64,000 bases of DNA from CAWIVJ01 sp963839525 (GTDB lineage: Bacteria; Cyanobacteriota; Vampirovibrionia; Gastranaerophilales; Gastranaerophilaceae), in assembly GCA_963839525.1 (NCBI GenBank), contig CAWIVJ010000023.1, positions 1 to 64,000 on the forward strand, given 5' to 3'. Positions 11,478 through 21,151 of the stretch are shown piece by piece. Within the stretch, counting starts at the first letter, position 1. Each line of letters opens with the position of its first letter. A program made the translations under genes and the position numbers. The notes under the pieces are model-generated. The model saw only the letters and a program-made list of their open reading frames with translations, searched no databases and was not told where the DNA came from.

Positions 11478-12653
11478 CTATTTATTGATGTATAACTCTG
11501 CGATTCTTCCAGTTCCGTAGCTGCCTGTTATCAAGACATTACCATCTTTTAATAATGTTGCCTTGTTACCGCTTCTCGGATAATTTAGTTTCTTGCCTTT
11601 AATAAATGTATTAGTCTCGGAATTGTATATTTCACTCTCAGGCGGATACTGTAAGCTTAGCCCAACACCCGTACTACCGCCTACAAAAAGAATTGTTCCA
11701 TTTTCTAACATTACTGCTGCAGGTATTCTTGATGGTGAATTACGCTTTGCAATTATTTTAAATTCATTTGTTTTTGGATTATACATTTCTATATCTTTTA
11801 AATATATTTGATCCCCATGTCCTTCCCCAATTCCTCCAATGATAACAACATTTCCATTTTGTAATAAGTAAAGATTTGCTTTTTTTCTTGCGATATTAAT
11901 CTTTCCCACTAATTCAAATTTATTTGTTTTAGGGTCATAAATTTCTGCACTTGAAAATAAGTCAAATTTTGGAAATATTCCAACTCCTCCAACAATTAAA
12001 ACTCGACCGTCTTTTAATAAAACAGCCGAATGCCTAAATCTTGGAATATTCATTTTTGCGATTATTTCAAATTTATTTGTTTTAGGGTCATAAATTTCTG
12101 TATTGTTATCATTATGTCTCCCTCCAACAATTAAAACTCTACCGTCATTTAATAAAGTAGCTGTATGATCTTGCCTAGGGAAATTCATGTCAGGACCTTT
12201 TTCAAATTTTTTAGTTTTTGGATTATATATTTGTGTACCCTTAAAACCTTTGCCATGAGTTCCGAAACTATCATTTCTACCTCCTGTTCTTAAAATTTTT
12301 CCATTGTTTAATCTTGTTGCTGTAGCTTCATCACGAGCATCAAGCATCTTCCCAACAGGAGTAAATTTTTTAGTTTTAGGGTCATAAATATCGGCGGTAC
12401 CGGAACCACCTTCAAAATTTCTGCGAATAGTCATGCCTCCAAAAACCAACACAGTTCCGTCATCCAGCAAAATAGCCTCATGATTGTATCTTGGATTGGA
12501 CATTTTCCCGACTTTAATAAAATCACCCTTCTGTGGATTAATTGATTTTATAAAATTGGGAATATCAAAATTCCTCAAAAATACAACAATAAAGGCAATA
12601 ACCACTATTGATAAAATTAATCTACTTTTCTTACTTTCAAAAATCTTCTTCAT
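11478..12653 (-). CDS. Membrane-anchored kelch-repeat beta-propeller protein (cassette A)
   Basis: A 391-residue protein starting at MKKIFE, chosen because GGAGG lies 6 bp upstream; an in-frame ATG 27 bp earlier lacks one. A hydrophobic segment (about residues 12-27) suggests an uncleaved membrane anchor or signal. Seven kelch-like units follow, each with a core such as LLKDGRVLIVGG followed by EIYDPKTNKF, enough for a seven-bladed propeller. It ends 9 bp before the giant lipase. Kelch propellers usually bind proteins or glycans; the substrate here is unknown. The pairing with a lipase recurs upstream, so the partnership is probably functional. It is the only intact kelch copy in the array. 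Confidence 0.85.
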   Translation of the reverse strand: MKKIFESKKSRLILSIVVIAFIVVFLRNFDIPNFIKSINPQKGDFIKVGKMSNPRYNHEAILLDDGTVLVFGGMTIRRNFEGGSGTADIYDPKTKKFTPVGKMLDARDEATATRLNNGKILRTGGRNDSFGTHGKGFKGTQIYNPKTKKFEKGPDMNFPRQDHTATLLNDGRVLIVGGRHNDNNTEIYDPKTNKFEIIAKMNIPRFRHSAVLLKDGRVLIVGGVGIFPKFDLFSSAEIYDPKTNKFELVGKINIARKKANLYLLQNGNVVIIGGIGEGHGDQIYLKDIEMYNPKTNEFKIIAKRNSPSRIPAAVMLENGTILFVGGSTGVGLSLQYPPESEIYNSETNTFIKGKKLNYPRSGNKATLLKDGNVLITGSYGTGRIAELYINK

Positions 12654-12773
12654 ATAAACCTCCAACATGTTAAATCCCAACCATTTTTGTCTAGCTTACT
12701 CCAAAAACACCAAATGTAAATAACCCACTCGGGCAATAGACTATTCCGCAAACCCTCGCCTCAAGCGCATTTC
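12651..12773 (-). repeat. 123-bp cassette junction repeat, copy 1
   Basis: The segment joins the 3' end of one lipase gene, the intergenic gap and the start of the next kelch gene. It is essentially identical to 14936-15058 and 17242-17364. It includes the kelch ribosome binding site. Confidence 0.9.
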
Positions 12774-13828
12774 AAGAAATCATAGTTTCTATAAAGGACT
12801 TCGGAAATGATATAGAAATCACTTCCGCTTCCGCCTTTGAGGGTGTTGGTTCCGGTTCCGCCGTCGAGGAAGTCATCACCGGAGCCAGCGGTGATAACAT
12901 CGTCACCTTCATTGCCCCAGATTTTGTCGTCGCCGCCGATGCCTAAAAGCGAATTACTGCCTGTTAGTTCACTTCCTGTCATATCACCAATAATATAGTA
13001 TCCATTATTGGTTTTATAAGTAAGCGTTTGAGGGTGTGTTTCAAGTTTTTCAATGTATTTAACCGCAGAAGCTAATGTTTCTTCCGACGGCGGTTCAAAA
13101 CCCGCAGCTATTGCCACTACCGTCCCACCGGAGCCGGCATTATTAACTTCATAGAACCATAAAGCCAAGGACATTTCTTCTGTCCATCCATTGCTATCCA
13201 TAACTAATGTTTCAACAGACAAATTATTTAGAAATGGTACATAATTATGTGCTGTTAGCCATGAATTAGCACCTTCTTCCATAGGGGCGGGGTACAGTAA
13301 CTTTACTTCACCGATATGTTGGTCATAGTTGTATGTTCCTATAATATCGTTTGCAACAACGTAGTTTGTTATGTTGGAGTAAGTTGTTGATAAGCCTACT
13401 ATATTCGCAATTCCTGGAGCATTGAATGTTACTGCTTGAAAGCCAGTTTTAGCACCTAAATAACCTGCTAATGAGCCACCTAAAGAATGTCCTGTTATTG
13501 AAATAGTAGCAGTAGGATAGGCAATAGAAACATAATTTTGGATTATATTTCTATAAAAAGTATCTATTGCTTCTTTTTGACTAGGTATCCGACTATTTAA
13601 TATAGCAATATCATTTTTAATATCTAATAAATCGTTGGTACCACAAATTGAAATGGCTATTTCATTTGTTGTTGCATTTCGATATACAGCAGCTTTAAAA
13701 CCCGTAGCATCTGTATAATATAAACCATGACCGTCTATATCAAGTTGTGTCCAACCTGATGGAACAGATACATTATTTCCGCCATAAACTGATTTGCTTA
13801 ATGCCTCTAATTCATTTACTGTTGCCAT
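12761..13828 (-). CDS. Class 3 lipase with short RTX tail (cassette B)
   Basis: A 355-residue protein with a class 3 lipase fold: ICGTND near 61, nucleophile elbow GHSLGG (Ser115), a candidate catalytic Asp in VANDIIG and His in AHNYVPF or DQHIG. The C-terminus has one RTX block (GNEGDDVITAGSGDDF) and then switches abruptly to SEVLYRNYDFLKCA. That tail is shared by the other short copies and differs from the giant lipase, which continues. AAGGAG lies 7 bp before the ATG, 18 bp after the kelch B stop. No signal peptide is seen. Most of the RTX region and any type I signal are missing, so export is uncertain. Confidence 0.82.
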   Translation of the reverse strand: MATVNELEALSKSVYGGNNVSVPSGWTQLDIDGHGLYYTDATGFKAAVYRNATTNEIAISICGTNDLLDIKNDIAILNSRIPSQKEAIDTFYRNIIQNYVSIAYPTATISITGHSLGGSLAGYLGAKTGFQAVTFNAPGIANIVGLSTTYSNITNYVVANDIIGTYNYDQHIGEVKLLYPAPMEEGANSWLTAHNYVPFLNNLSVETLVMDSNGWTEEMSLALWFYEVNNAGSGGTVVAIAAGFEPPSEETLASAVKYIEKLETHPQTLTYKTNNGYYIIGDMTGSELTGSNSLLGIGGDDKIWGNEGDDVITAGSGDDFLDGGTGTNTLKGGSGSDFYIISEVLYRNYDFLKCA

Positions 13829-13846
13829 TTTTTATTCTCCTTCATA

Positions 13847-14938
13847 TTAATATTTGTATAACAATGCCTTATTTGAGCTCATTAATCTTTTCTTCGGTAT
13901 TGCGCCTCCGGTAATCAAAACATCACCGTTTTGTAATGGTGTTGCAGTGTGCCAAAAATCGTTTAACGTTACTCTTTTTGTATCTATAAATTTATCTTTA
14001 ATGGGATCATATAATTTTTGATTGTTCCCATTAACGCCAACAACGAGAATTTTGTTATTATTTAGAAATGTCACGGTACAGTTGCCCTTACAATTCCAAT
14101 TTTTATTAGCTTTTGAAGTAGTAAAAAGTATTACTTTCAAAATCAAATAATTTTACATTTTGATTTTTATATTTCTTTATCAATATAACTTTGTTATTAT
14201 TTAAAAGTTTCTCCATAAAATCACAAAAATATCATTTTCATTATTTGTAAATTTTACTTCATTTGTAGCAGGATTATATATCTCCGCTTTTTGAGGTTTA
14301 TAACCGCCAATGATTAAAACGGTTTCATTTGGTAATAATATAGCATTTTGAGAATAATTATCAAAATTAGTTTTTCTTAATAAATTAAATTCTTCTGCTC
14401 GTGGCATATACTCGATTATGTAAGTTACCCTGTCTTTAAATATGCCTTCAATGATAAAAATCCTGCCATTTTTTAATTTAATTATAGAGGCTTGTTCTCC
14501 TACGGCGTTAAAAAATTTAACGGGCAATTTACCTGTTAGAGTAAAATTCCCTGCTTTAGGATTGTATATTTCCCCTTGTATTGGTCCACCACCAACAATA
14601 AGAACCCTGCCGTCATTCATTAAAATAGAAGAATGGTATGCTCTCCCGAGATTCATATCATTAGTTCTTGTAAATTTTTTTGTTTTTGGATCATATATTT
14701 CAGCACTTTTTGAATATTCTCGCTCTAAATGACCTTTTGGGTTATAATAATAACCACCAGTAATAAGAACTTTACCATCTTTCAACAAAACAGCATTATG
14801 AGCAATTCTTGGAACTACCATATCTCCAGTTCTAACAAATCTTCCTTCTCCGTTAAAAAAGTAAAAAGTAGATACAATTATTACTAAAATGATCAATCCT
14901 ATTGCTATTTGCTTTTTCTTCTCAAAAATCTTCTTCAT
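13847..14938 (-). pseudogene. Kelch-repeat membrane protein (cassette B), frameshifted
   Basis: Starts at MKKIFEKKK with the same GGAGG leader as kelch A. A transmembrane segment (IGLIILVIIVSTFYFF) is followed by kelch units up to a stop at 14201. The remaining 99 residues (NCTVTFLNNNKILVVGV, then HTATPLQNGDVLITGG) lie in another frame at 13847-14146. Alignment by eye with kelch C shows that the missing middle is present in shifted frames between 14110 and 14230, so at least two indels are needed. It precedes lipase B by 18 bp. It could give a shortened propeller, but I call it a pseudogene. Confidence 0.75.
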
Positions 14939-15058
14939 ATAAACCTCCAACATGTTAAATCCCAACCATTTTTGTCTAGCTTACTCCAAAAACACCAAAT
15001 GTAAATAACCCACTCGGGCAATAGACTATTCCGCAAACCCTCGCCTCAAGCGCATTTC
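14936..15058 (-). repeat. 123-bp cassette junction repeat, copy 2
   Basis: Same junction sequence as at 12651-12773 and 17242-17364, between lipase C and kelch B. Confidence 0.9.
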
Positions 15059-16129
15059 GAAAAATCATAATTTCTATAAAAGCCCTTTAAAATGACATAG
15101 ACATCGCTTCCGCTTCCGCCTTTGAGGGTGTTGGTTCCGGTTCCGCCGTCGAGGAAGTCATCGCCTGAGCCGGCGGTGATAACATCGTCACCTTCGTTTC
15201 CCCAGATTTTGTCGTCGCCTCCAATGCCTAAAAGCGAATTACTACCTGTTAGTTCACTTCCTGTCTTTATATCACCAATAGTATAGTATCCATTATTGGT
15301 TTTATAGGTGAGAGTTTGAGGGTGTGTTTCAAGTTTTTCAATGTATTTAACCGCATCTTCTAAGGCACTTAGAGAGGGTTTAGAAATACCTTTGCTTTGT
15401 GCTATCGCAGAAGATGCAGAATTATAATTATTTTTATCTAAAACCACAAAGCCAATGATTTTTCATAAGACCAACCACTACTGTCCATAACTAAAGTTTC
15501 AACTGATAAATCATTTGAAAAAGGTAATATAATCGCTAAGCATATACCCAAGCATTTCCTGACAATGGTGAGCCTTCGGTCATTACATTTGGGTACAATA
15601 ACTTAACATTTCCAATATGTTGGTCATAGTTGTATGTTCCAACTATGTCATTTGCCATAACGTAGTTTGTTATGTTGGAATAAGTTACAGAGGTATCTAC
15701 CAAGCCTATAATCCCAGGTGCATTAAACGTTACTGTTTGAAAACCAGTTTCGGCACCTAAGTAGTCAGCCAATGCTCCGCCCAGTGAGTGTCCTGTTACT
15801 GAAATTGTGGCTGTTGGATAAGCAATAGAAACATAATTTTCAATTATATTAGTATAAAAAAGTGTCGATTGCATCTTTTTGATTGGGTATTTGTCCATTA
15901 GTATATTAATATCATTTGCTAAATCGGATAAATCATTAGTTCCGCATATTGATATAACTATTTGATTTGTTGCTGCATTTCTGTATATCGCAGCTTTAAA
16001 TCCTGTACTGTCAGTATAGTATAAGCCATGTCCATCTATATCAAGCTGAGTCCATCCCGAAGGAATAGACACATTGCCTCCGCCATAAACCGATTTACTT
16101 AACTGTTCTAATTCATTAACTGTTGCCAT
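15046..16129 (-). pseudogene. Class 3 lipase with RTX tail (cassette C), frameshifted
   Basis: The first 197 residues match lipase B closely, including the elbow GHSLGG. The frame stops at 15536 after GNAWVYA. Homology resumes in another frame (SVETLVMDSSGW) and shifts again near 15450 into the RTX tail (GSELTGSNSLLGIGGDD). At least two indels are therefore present. AAGGAG precedes the start, right after kelch C. A truncated N-terminal hydrolase could still be made, but it would lack the probable catalytic His region. Confidence 0.8.
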
Positions 16130-16146
16130 AATTTATCTCCTTTATC

Positions 16147-17244
16147 TTAATCTTTATATAAGAATGCCTTATTAGATGAATCAATTGTCCATACTTTAGG
16201 TTTTATCCCACCCGTTATCAGAACATTGCCGTTTTTTAATAACGTAGCAGTGTGGTAAAGATCATTTAATTCTACGCTTTTTGTATTTATAAATTTATCT
16301 TTTTTTGAATCATACAATTTTTGTTTATTTTTATTAACGCCAACAATAAGGACTTTACCATTATTTAATGGCGTAGCAGAACATATTCCTTTGCACTTCC
16401 ATGATTCAGGATGTTTCGAATTATAAAAAGTATTACTTTTTATATCAAATAATTTGACATTACCACGAGTATCAAAATTTCTAATTAATAATATTTTATT
16501 TTTATCCAAAAGCGTTGCTAAATTACCGCCAATAGTATCATTTTCATTGTTGGTAAGTATAAAATTATTTGTATAAGGATTATATATTTCTGCTTTTTGT
16601 GGTTTGTATCCCCCTGCAATAAAAACTCTATAATCCGGTAATAGAATCTGCGGATTGTGAGCCATGCATTTAATTTAGTTTTTTTTACTAAATAAATTTC
16701 ACCATTTTTAGGTGAATATTTCATTAGCCAAGTTATAGAGTCTTTAAGTATATTATTGATAATGATAATTTCACCATTTTTAAGTTTAACCATACATGAC
16801 TGTTTACCAACACTATCTAAAAACTTTATCGGTAAACTAGCAGCTACTGCAAAATTTCCAGCTTCAGGATTATATAATTCTGTTTGTTGTGACCTCCACC
16901 TACAACAAGAACCCTTCCGTCATTTAACAATATTGACGAATGATAGGTCCTCCCAAAGTTCATATCACCTGTTCTTATGAATTTACCTATTTTAGGGTCA
17001 TATATTTCAGCACTTTTAGGTGCGACTTCATTACATTTACCACCACTTCCCTTACACCAATACCCCCCGGTTATCAAAACTCTACCATCCTTGAGCAAAA
17101 CCGCTGAATGACCAAACCTAGGAATAATCATATCTCCAGTTCTAACAAATCTTCCTTCTCCGTTAAAAAAGTAAGCAGATACAATTATTACTAAAATGAT
17201 CAATCCTATTGCTATTTGCTTTTTCTTCTCAAAATCTTCTTCAT
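16147..17244 (-). pseudogene. Kelch-repeat membrane protein (cassette C), multiple frameshifts
   Basis: The ATG at 17244 has the same leader as kelch A and B, but the T-run after MKKI is one base shorter than in copy B, so the frame is lost at once. The transmembrane and first kelch units lie at 16844-17203. A second shift near 16893 and a third near 16670 place later units (MVKLKNGEIIII, then LLPDYRVFIAGG) in other frames. At least three indels are needed to restore the family length, so it is not expected to make a full propeller. Confidence 0.8.
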
Positions 17245-17364
17245 ATAAACCTCCAACATGTTAAATCCCAACCATTTTTGTCTAGCTTACTCCAAAAACA
17301 CCAAATGTAAATAACCCACTCGGGCAATAGACTATTCCGCAAACCCTCGCCTCAAGCGCATTTC
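17242..17364 (-). repeat. 123-bp cassette junction repeat, copy 3
   Basis: Same junction sequence as the other two copies. Identity with copy 1 continues for roughly 200 bp more into the RTX tail of the lipase. Confidence 0.9.
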
Positions 17365-17877
17365 AAGAAATCATAGTTTCTATAAAGGACTTCGGAAATG
17401 ATATAGAAATCACTTCCGCTTCCGCCTTTGAGGGTGTTGGTTCCGGTTCCGCCGTCGAGGAAGTCATCACCGGAGCCAGCGGTGATAACATCGTCACCTT
17501 CATTGCCCCAGATTTTGTCGTCGCCGCCGATGCCTAAAAGCGAATTACTGCCTGTTAGTTCACCGTCTTTCGCATCGCCGATAATGTAGTATCCGCTTGG
17601 GGCTGAATAATGCAATGTATTTACTAATTCTATTTCTTTATTGTCTATAGCTTTATTTATTATTTTTATTGCATTTTGAAGGGCTGATTCTGAGACTTTT
17701 CCGACAATAGCTGCCAATATAGCGGTAAATTCACCAGGAGCAGTTCCTTCTCTAAGAATATTATTTGCATCGTAGTACCAAAGCGAAAGCCCTTCACTTT
17801 GGTTAAATCCGATTGGTTTGTTGGTTATTTTGCCAAAATCTTTTTCATTGTAATTCAATATTCCTTCGTGGGAATTA
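17352..17877 (-). pseudogene. Lipase fragment (cassette D), 5' end removed at IS630 element
   Basis: The C-terminal part of a lipase (HEGILNYNEKDFGKITNKP to the RTX tail and FLKCA) is nearly identical to about 10530-10810 of the giant lipase, then to the tail of lipase B. Homology stops exactly at the TA next to the insertion element at 17878. The expected N-terminal half is not found on the other side of the element. The fragment lacks the nucleophile elbow and any start signal of its own. Confidence 0.88.
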
Positions 17878-17880
17878 TAG

Positions 17881-18369
17881 TCATTTAAGTTGAAAGCAAT
17901 AACAGATTGCCTCATACAATGTGTCAAACAATTTTAATGCTGACCTCAACTGCTTCTTTAGCCAAGCCCAAAACTTTTCGATTTTATTTAAATCGGGAGA
18001 ATATGGCGGTTGAAATAACAAAATAACCCCAAAACCTTGCGCTATCTGCGTTAATTTCTTCTTTCTGTGGATGCTCGCATTGTCCAATACCGCAATATTT
18101 CCACTTATTTCAGGGCAAAAACAGTGTTCAAACCAATGCTCGAATAAGTCACTGTCAGCCGTTCCGCTAAAAACCATTGGCGCAGCAATTCTATCTTTGC
18201 TTTTCCCCGCCACAATAGACAAACGCTCAAACTTTTTGCCTCTAACTTTGCTGAAAATCTTGACTCCTCTTTTCGCCCTGACGTTGGAGCGATAAATGTG
18301 TTTGTCAATCCCTGTTTCGTCAACGTAGAATGCCGATTTTTCGGGGTATTTTGCCTCTAATTCCGCCAA
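17881..18369 (-). CDS. IS630 transposase, catalytic (DDE) part
   Basis: Carries the DDE domain: first Asp in FYVDETG, second in VLDNASIHR, and Glu in PYSPDLNKIEKFW. The frame has no ATG near its start, only TTG. It overlaps the upstream frame by 13 bp in the -1 register, near runs of five A (18373-18377 and 18391-18395 on the minus strand). I infer that a full transposase is made by -1 ribosomal frameshifting, as in other two-frame IS630 elements. The stop lies 3 bp inside the left end. Confidence 0.85.
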   Translation of the reverse strand: MAELEAKYPEKSAFYVDETGIDKHIYRSNVRAKRGVKIFSKVRGKKFERLSIVAGKSKDRIAAPMVFSGTADSDLFEHWFEHCFCPEISGNIAVLDNASIHRKKKLTQIAQGFGVILLFQPPYSPDLNKIEKFWAWLKKQLRSALKLFDTLYEAICYCFQLK

Positions 18370-18734
18370 ATCTTTTTGGAAAGTTTCGCGTTTTTCCTCA
18401 TCCGCTTCACTATATCGAATTTGAGTTTTTTTAAAGTTATTTTTTGGTTTTCTAAAGCATAGAAAACCGCTGTAGTTGTGCAGTTAAAATGCTCGGCAAT
18501 TTCAGCCAAATAACTATCCGGGTTTTCCACAACAAACTCTGCCAATGCAACTGGGTCAATCTTTTTGAAAGTTCTATGCAGTGGGCGTTTTTTCAGGTTG
18601 CCAGTTTCTTTTTGCAGGGTTTCCCAGTCCAATATTGTTGATTTACTTATCTTAAAAGCTAAGTGGGTTTCCTCTAAAGTGTGTGTTTTCCTGTAATCTA
18701 TTACCTTTTTTCTTAAGTCCAAAGAATATGCCAT
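18357..18734 (-). CDS. IS630 transposase, N-terminal helix-turn-helix part
   Basis: A 125-residue frame starting MAYSLDLRKKVIDY, typical of the DNA-binding half of IS630 transposases, with two helix-turn-helix-like stretches (AFKISKSTILDW and EHFNCTTTAVFYAL). A strong GGAGGT lies before the ATG. It likely binds the terminal inverted repeats, alone or as the N-terminus of the frameshift fusion. Confidence 0.85.
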   Translation of the reverse strand: MAYSLDLRKKVIDYRKTHTLEETHLAFKISKSTILDWETLQKETGNLKKRPLHRTFKKIDPVALAEFVVENPDSYLAEIAEHFNCTTTAVFYALENQKITLKKLKFDIVKRMRKNAKLSKKIWRN

Positions 18735-18801
18735 AATTTCACCTCCGCTAGTAAATTATTATACCATATCTTATTATTGTTGTCAACTTAAATTGCTATA
18801 C

Positions 18802-18830
18802 TTGACAAATTTGAATAAATAGTCCATAAT
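18802..18830 (+). promoter_or_regulatory. Sigma70-type promoter for the AAA/DUF4143 ATPase gene
   Basis: TTGACA at 18802-18807, a 17-bp spacer and CATAAT at 18825-18830, 26 bp before the ATG. The -35 box begins 3 bp outside the IS element. Confidence 0.6.
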
Positions 18831-18856
18831 GAAATTAGGTTGCGGATTGGACTAAT

Positions 18857-20077
18857 ATGTATTTAAAAAGAACGTTAGAAAATCAAATATTAAAAGCATC
18901 AAAAGCGTTTCCTGTTGTATTGATATCCGGACCTCGTCAGGTCGGTAAAACCACTATTTTAAAAAATATTGAAACCGGCAACAGGACTTATGTTACGTTG
19001 GATAATCCCATGCTTAAAGCGTTGGCTCAAGACGAACCGGAAATTTTCTTACAACGATTTAAGCGACCTATTTTAATTGATGAAATTCAATATGCACCTC
19101 AATTATTTCCATATATAAAAATGGAAGTTGATGAAAATAAAAAACCGGGTGATTTTTGGCTTACAGGTTCTCAACAGTTTCATTTAATGAAAAATGTATC
19201 TGAATCACTTGCCGGTCGTGTAGCTATTTTAAGATTGCAGGGGCTTTCTGATTTTGAAGTAAATAAAACCCCGCAGGTAGAGCCTTTTATTCCTGAATAT
19301 GATTATTTATTAAATCTTTCAAATATTATGAAGCCTCAAAAACTCCCAAAAATTTATGAGAAAATTTGGCATGGTTCATTCCCGCTTTTATTGACAAATA
19401 AAAATACAGATAGAAATACTTTTTATGATTCATATATTCAAACATACCTGCAACGTGATGTAAGAGATTTAACTAAAGTCGGCGATGAAAAAGCTTTTGT
19501 TAAATTTTTAAGAGCAACCGCTGCAAGAACAGGGCAATTGGTGAATTATACAGACTTGGCAAGGGATGCCGATATTTCCGCAAATACAGCAAAAGCTTGG
19601 CTATCCATTTTAGAAACTTCGGGATTAATTTATTTGATTGAACCATATTACAACAATAGGACAAAAAGGCTTGTAAAAGCACCTAAATTGTATTTTATGG
19701 ACACAGGTTTGTGTTCTTATTTAACTCAATGGCCGACGCCGGAATCATTAGAGGCCGGAGCGATGTCCGGAAATATTTTAGAAACATATATTATGTGTGA
19801 ATTATTGAAATCTTATTGGCACAATGGGAAACAACCGCCGTTTTATTTTTACAGAGATAAAGACCAAAAAGAAATTGACCTTTTAATTGAACAAGGCGGG
19901 AAAATTTATCCGATTGAAGTCAAAAAGACTTCTAATCCTGATAAAAAAGCCGTAAGTAATTTTAAAACTCTTGAAAAATTAAACGTAACAATCGGTGAAG
20001 GTGCTGTTATCTGTTTATCATCTGATTTTATTCCTATGAATAAAGATGTAAACATTGTTCCTGCTTGGTCGATTTGA
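18857..20077 (+). CDS. AAA_14 / DUF4143 family ATPase
   Basis: A 406-residue protein with Walker A GPRQVGKTT (Lys31) and Walker B PILIDEIQYAP, then GSQQFHLM. The C-terminal half has the DUF4143 pattern: ETYIMCELLKS, then YFYRDKDQKEIDLLIEQ and YPIEVKKT, which resembles a PD-(D/E)XK nuclease-like core. Family members are common, mobile and of unknown function. It stands alone after the IS element, with its own promoter and no clear ribosome binding site. The gene is intact. Confidence 0.88.
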   Translation: MYLKRTLENQILKASKAFPVVLISGPRQVGKTTILKNIETGNRTYVTLDNPMLKALAQDEPEIFLQRFKRPILIDEIQYAPQLFPYIKMEVDENKKPGDFWLTGSQQFHLMKNVSESLAGRVAILRLQGLSDFEVNKTPQVEPFIPEYDYLLNLSNIMKPQKLPKIYEKIWHGSFPLLLTNKNTDRNTFYDSYIQTYLQRDVRDLTKVGDEKAFVKFLRATAARTGQLVNYTDLARDADISANTAKAWLSILETSGLIYLIEPYYNNRTKRLVKAPKLYFMDTGLCSYLTQWPTPESLEAGAMSGNILETYIMCELLKSYWHNGKQPPFYFYRDKDQKEIDLLIEQGGKIYPIEVKKTSNPDKKAVSNFKTLEKLNVTIGEGAVICLSSDFIPMNKDVNIVPAWSI

Positions 20078-20084
20078 ATATTTT

Positions 20085-20528
20085 TTATAAATGAACAATT
20101 TTTATATCACCAAATTTTAATTTTAGATATTCAGCCAAAAGCCTTCTGTGGCAATTCGTTGCCCGTGCTTCGCTACATAACAGACAAATATTTGAATATT
20201 TACTGTAAACAGTATTTTTAAATGAATTTTCTATTTTTCTTGCGCTTATTAAATTATCATATTTTATTTTATAATCGTCCCAACTAAGTTTACCGGACTT
20301 GTAATCATCCAAAATATCTTTAGTCGGAGCATACTTTATGTCATGAATATAATCAATTTTTGCAATAGTTTTTGAAAAATATTGCAAATCCTTGCTTTTC
20401 GTAAATCCTGCAAGCTGAGAAGAATTATTCAATCTAATATCAACAAGACAATCGATTTTGTTGGCGATTAATAGATTAAAAAAATCTTCCGCACTTTTTT
20501 GTGCAAACCCGATTGTAAAAATATTCAT
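20085..20528 (-). CDS. DUF488 family protein (second of a pair)
   Basis: A 147-residue protein starting MNIFTIGFAQKSAEDF, with the DUF488 signature VDIRLNN and, near the C-terminus, LLCSEARATNCHRRLLAEYL (C-x8-CHR). Its start overlaps the previous gene's stop by 4 bp, so the two are translationally coupled. It is shorter than its neighbour. DUF488 proteins have no established function; the conserved Cys and CHR motif suggests metal binding or catalysis. Confidence 0.85.
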   Translation of the reverse strand: MNIFTIGFAQKSAEDFFNLLIANKIDCLVDIRLNNSSQLAGFTKSKDLQYFSKTIAKIDYIHDIKYAPTKDILDDYKSGKLSWDDYKIKYDNLISARKIENSFKNTVYSKYSNICLLCSEARATNCHRRLLAEYLKLKFGDIKIVHL

Positions 20529-21130
20529 GCCTGCTCCAATCTATATCCGATTTTTTCGTTCTGTTTTTTGTAAGCCTGCTCAATTAATTCCTGCTCATCA
20601 GAGCTTTGAGCAAATAAATTAAGTTGATTTCTATCAGGGGAATAAAGCTCTAAAAGCCTTTTGTCAATTTCGCTTTGCGACTGTAATTGATTGTCAGGCA
20701 TAATATGTAAAACTTCAATTCCGTTTTTTTGCATTGCATGTCCAATCATAATACTTCTGTGGCAGTTTATCGGGTCTTTTTCCGCACACATAAGAACAAA
20801 GTTTGTCTTTTGATTAAGCCCATCCTTAATTTTTAATAATCCATTTTTAAATTGTTCTGATTGTGTAAATTTTTCAAAATCCACAAAGCCATCTTTAGAA
20901 AAAAATTCTTTATTTTCCTGCCTTGCACCAAATTCAAGTGCTAAATTTTCATAAAGGATATTATGTTGTTTTAATTTTGACTCAAGATTAAAGCTGTTAT
21001 AGTCCTGAAAATATTCAGACACCGGGTTGCTTCTGACATCAATAAGATGTGAAATTTTATGGCTTTTTAAAACATCAATAAAATCATCAATATTAAATGC
21101 CGCATATCCGATTGTAAAGACTGAAGCCAT
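20525..21130 (-). CDS. DUF488 family protein (first of a pair)
   Basis: A 201-residue protein starting MASVFTIGYAAFNIDDF, with LIDVRSNPVS and LMCAEKDPINCHRSIMIGH, the diagnostic DUF488 blocks. It lies 21 bp after the putative dual-OB gene and overlaps the next DUF488 gene by 4 bp, giving a three-gene operon. The C-terminal 50 residues are polar and probably flexible. The biochemical role is unknown. Confidence 0.88.
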   Translation of the reverse strand: MASVFTIGYAAFNIDDFIDVLKSHKISHLIDVRSNPVSEYFQDYNSFNLESKLKQHNILYENLALEFGARQENKEFFSKDGFVDFEKFTQSEQFKNGLLKIKDGLNQKTNFVLMCAEKDPINCHRSIMIGHAMQKNGIEVLHIMPDNQLQSQSEIDKRLLELYSPDRNQLNLFAQSSDEQELIEQAYKKQNEKIGYRLEQA

Positions 21131-21151
21131 AATTACTCCTTTTAATAGTAA

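Larger units (their letters stand above)
17878..18798 (-). mobile_element. IS630-family insertion sequence, 921 bp
   Basis: The ends form imperfect inverted repeats of about 25 bp: tagtcatttaagttgaaagc on the left, and tagcaatttaagttgacaac read inward from the right. A TA dinucleotide lies on each side (17876-17877 and 18799-18800), as expected for IS630 insertion at TA. Two overlapping transposase frames fill the element. The left flank is a lipase gene. The right flank is unrelated, so a deletion or recombination followed insertion. Confidence 0.9.

Noticed and set aside
14442..14732. Plus-strand open frame of 96 codons inside kelch B
   Set aside because: Antisense to kelch repeats; its length comes from the low stop frequency in that register.
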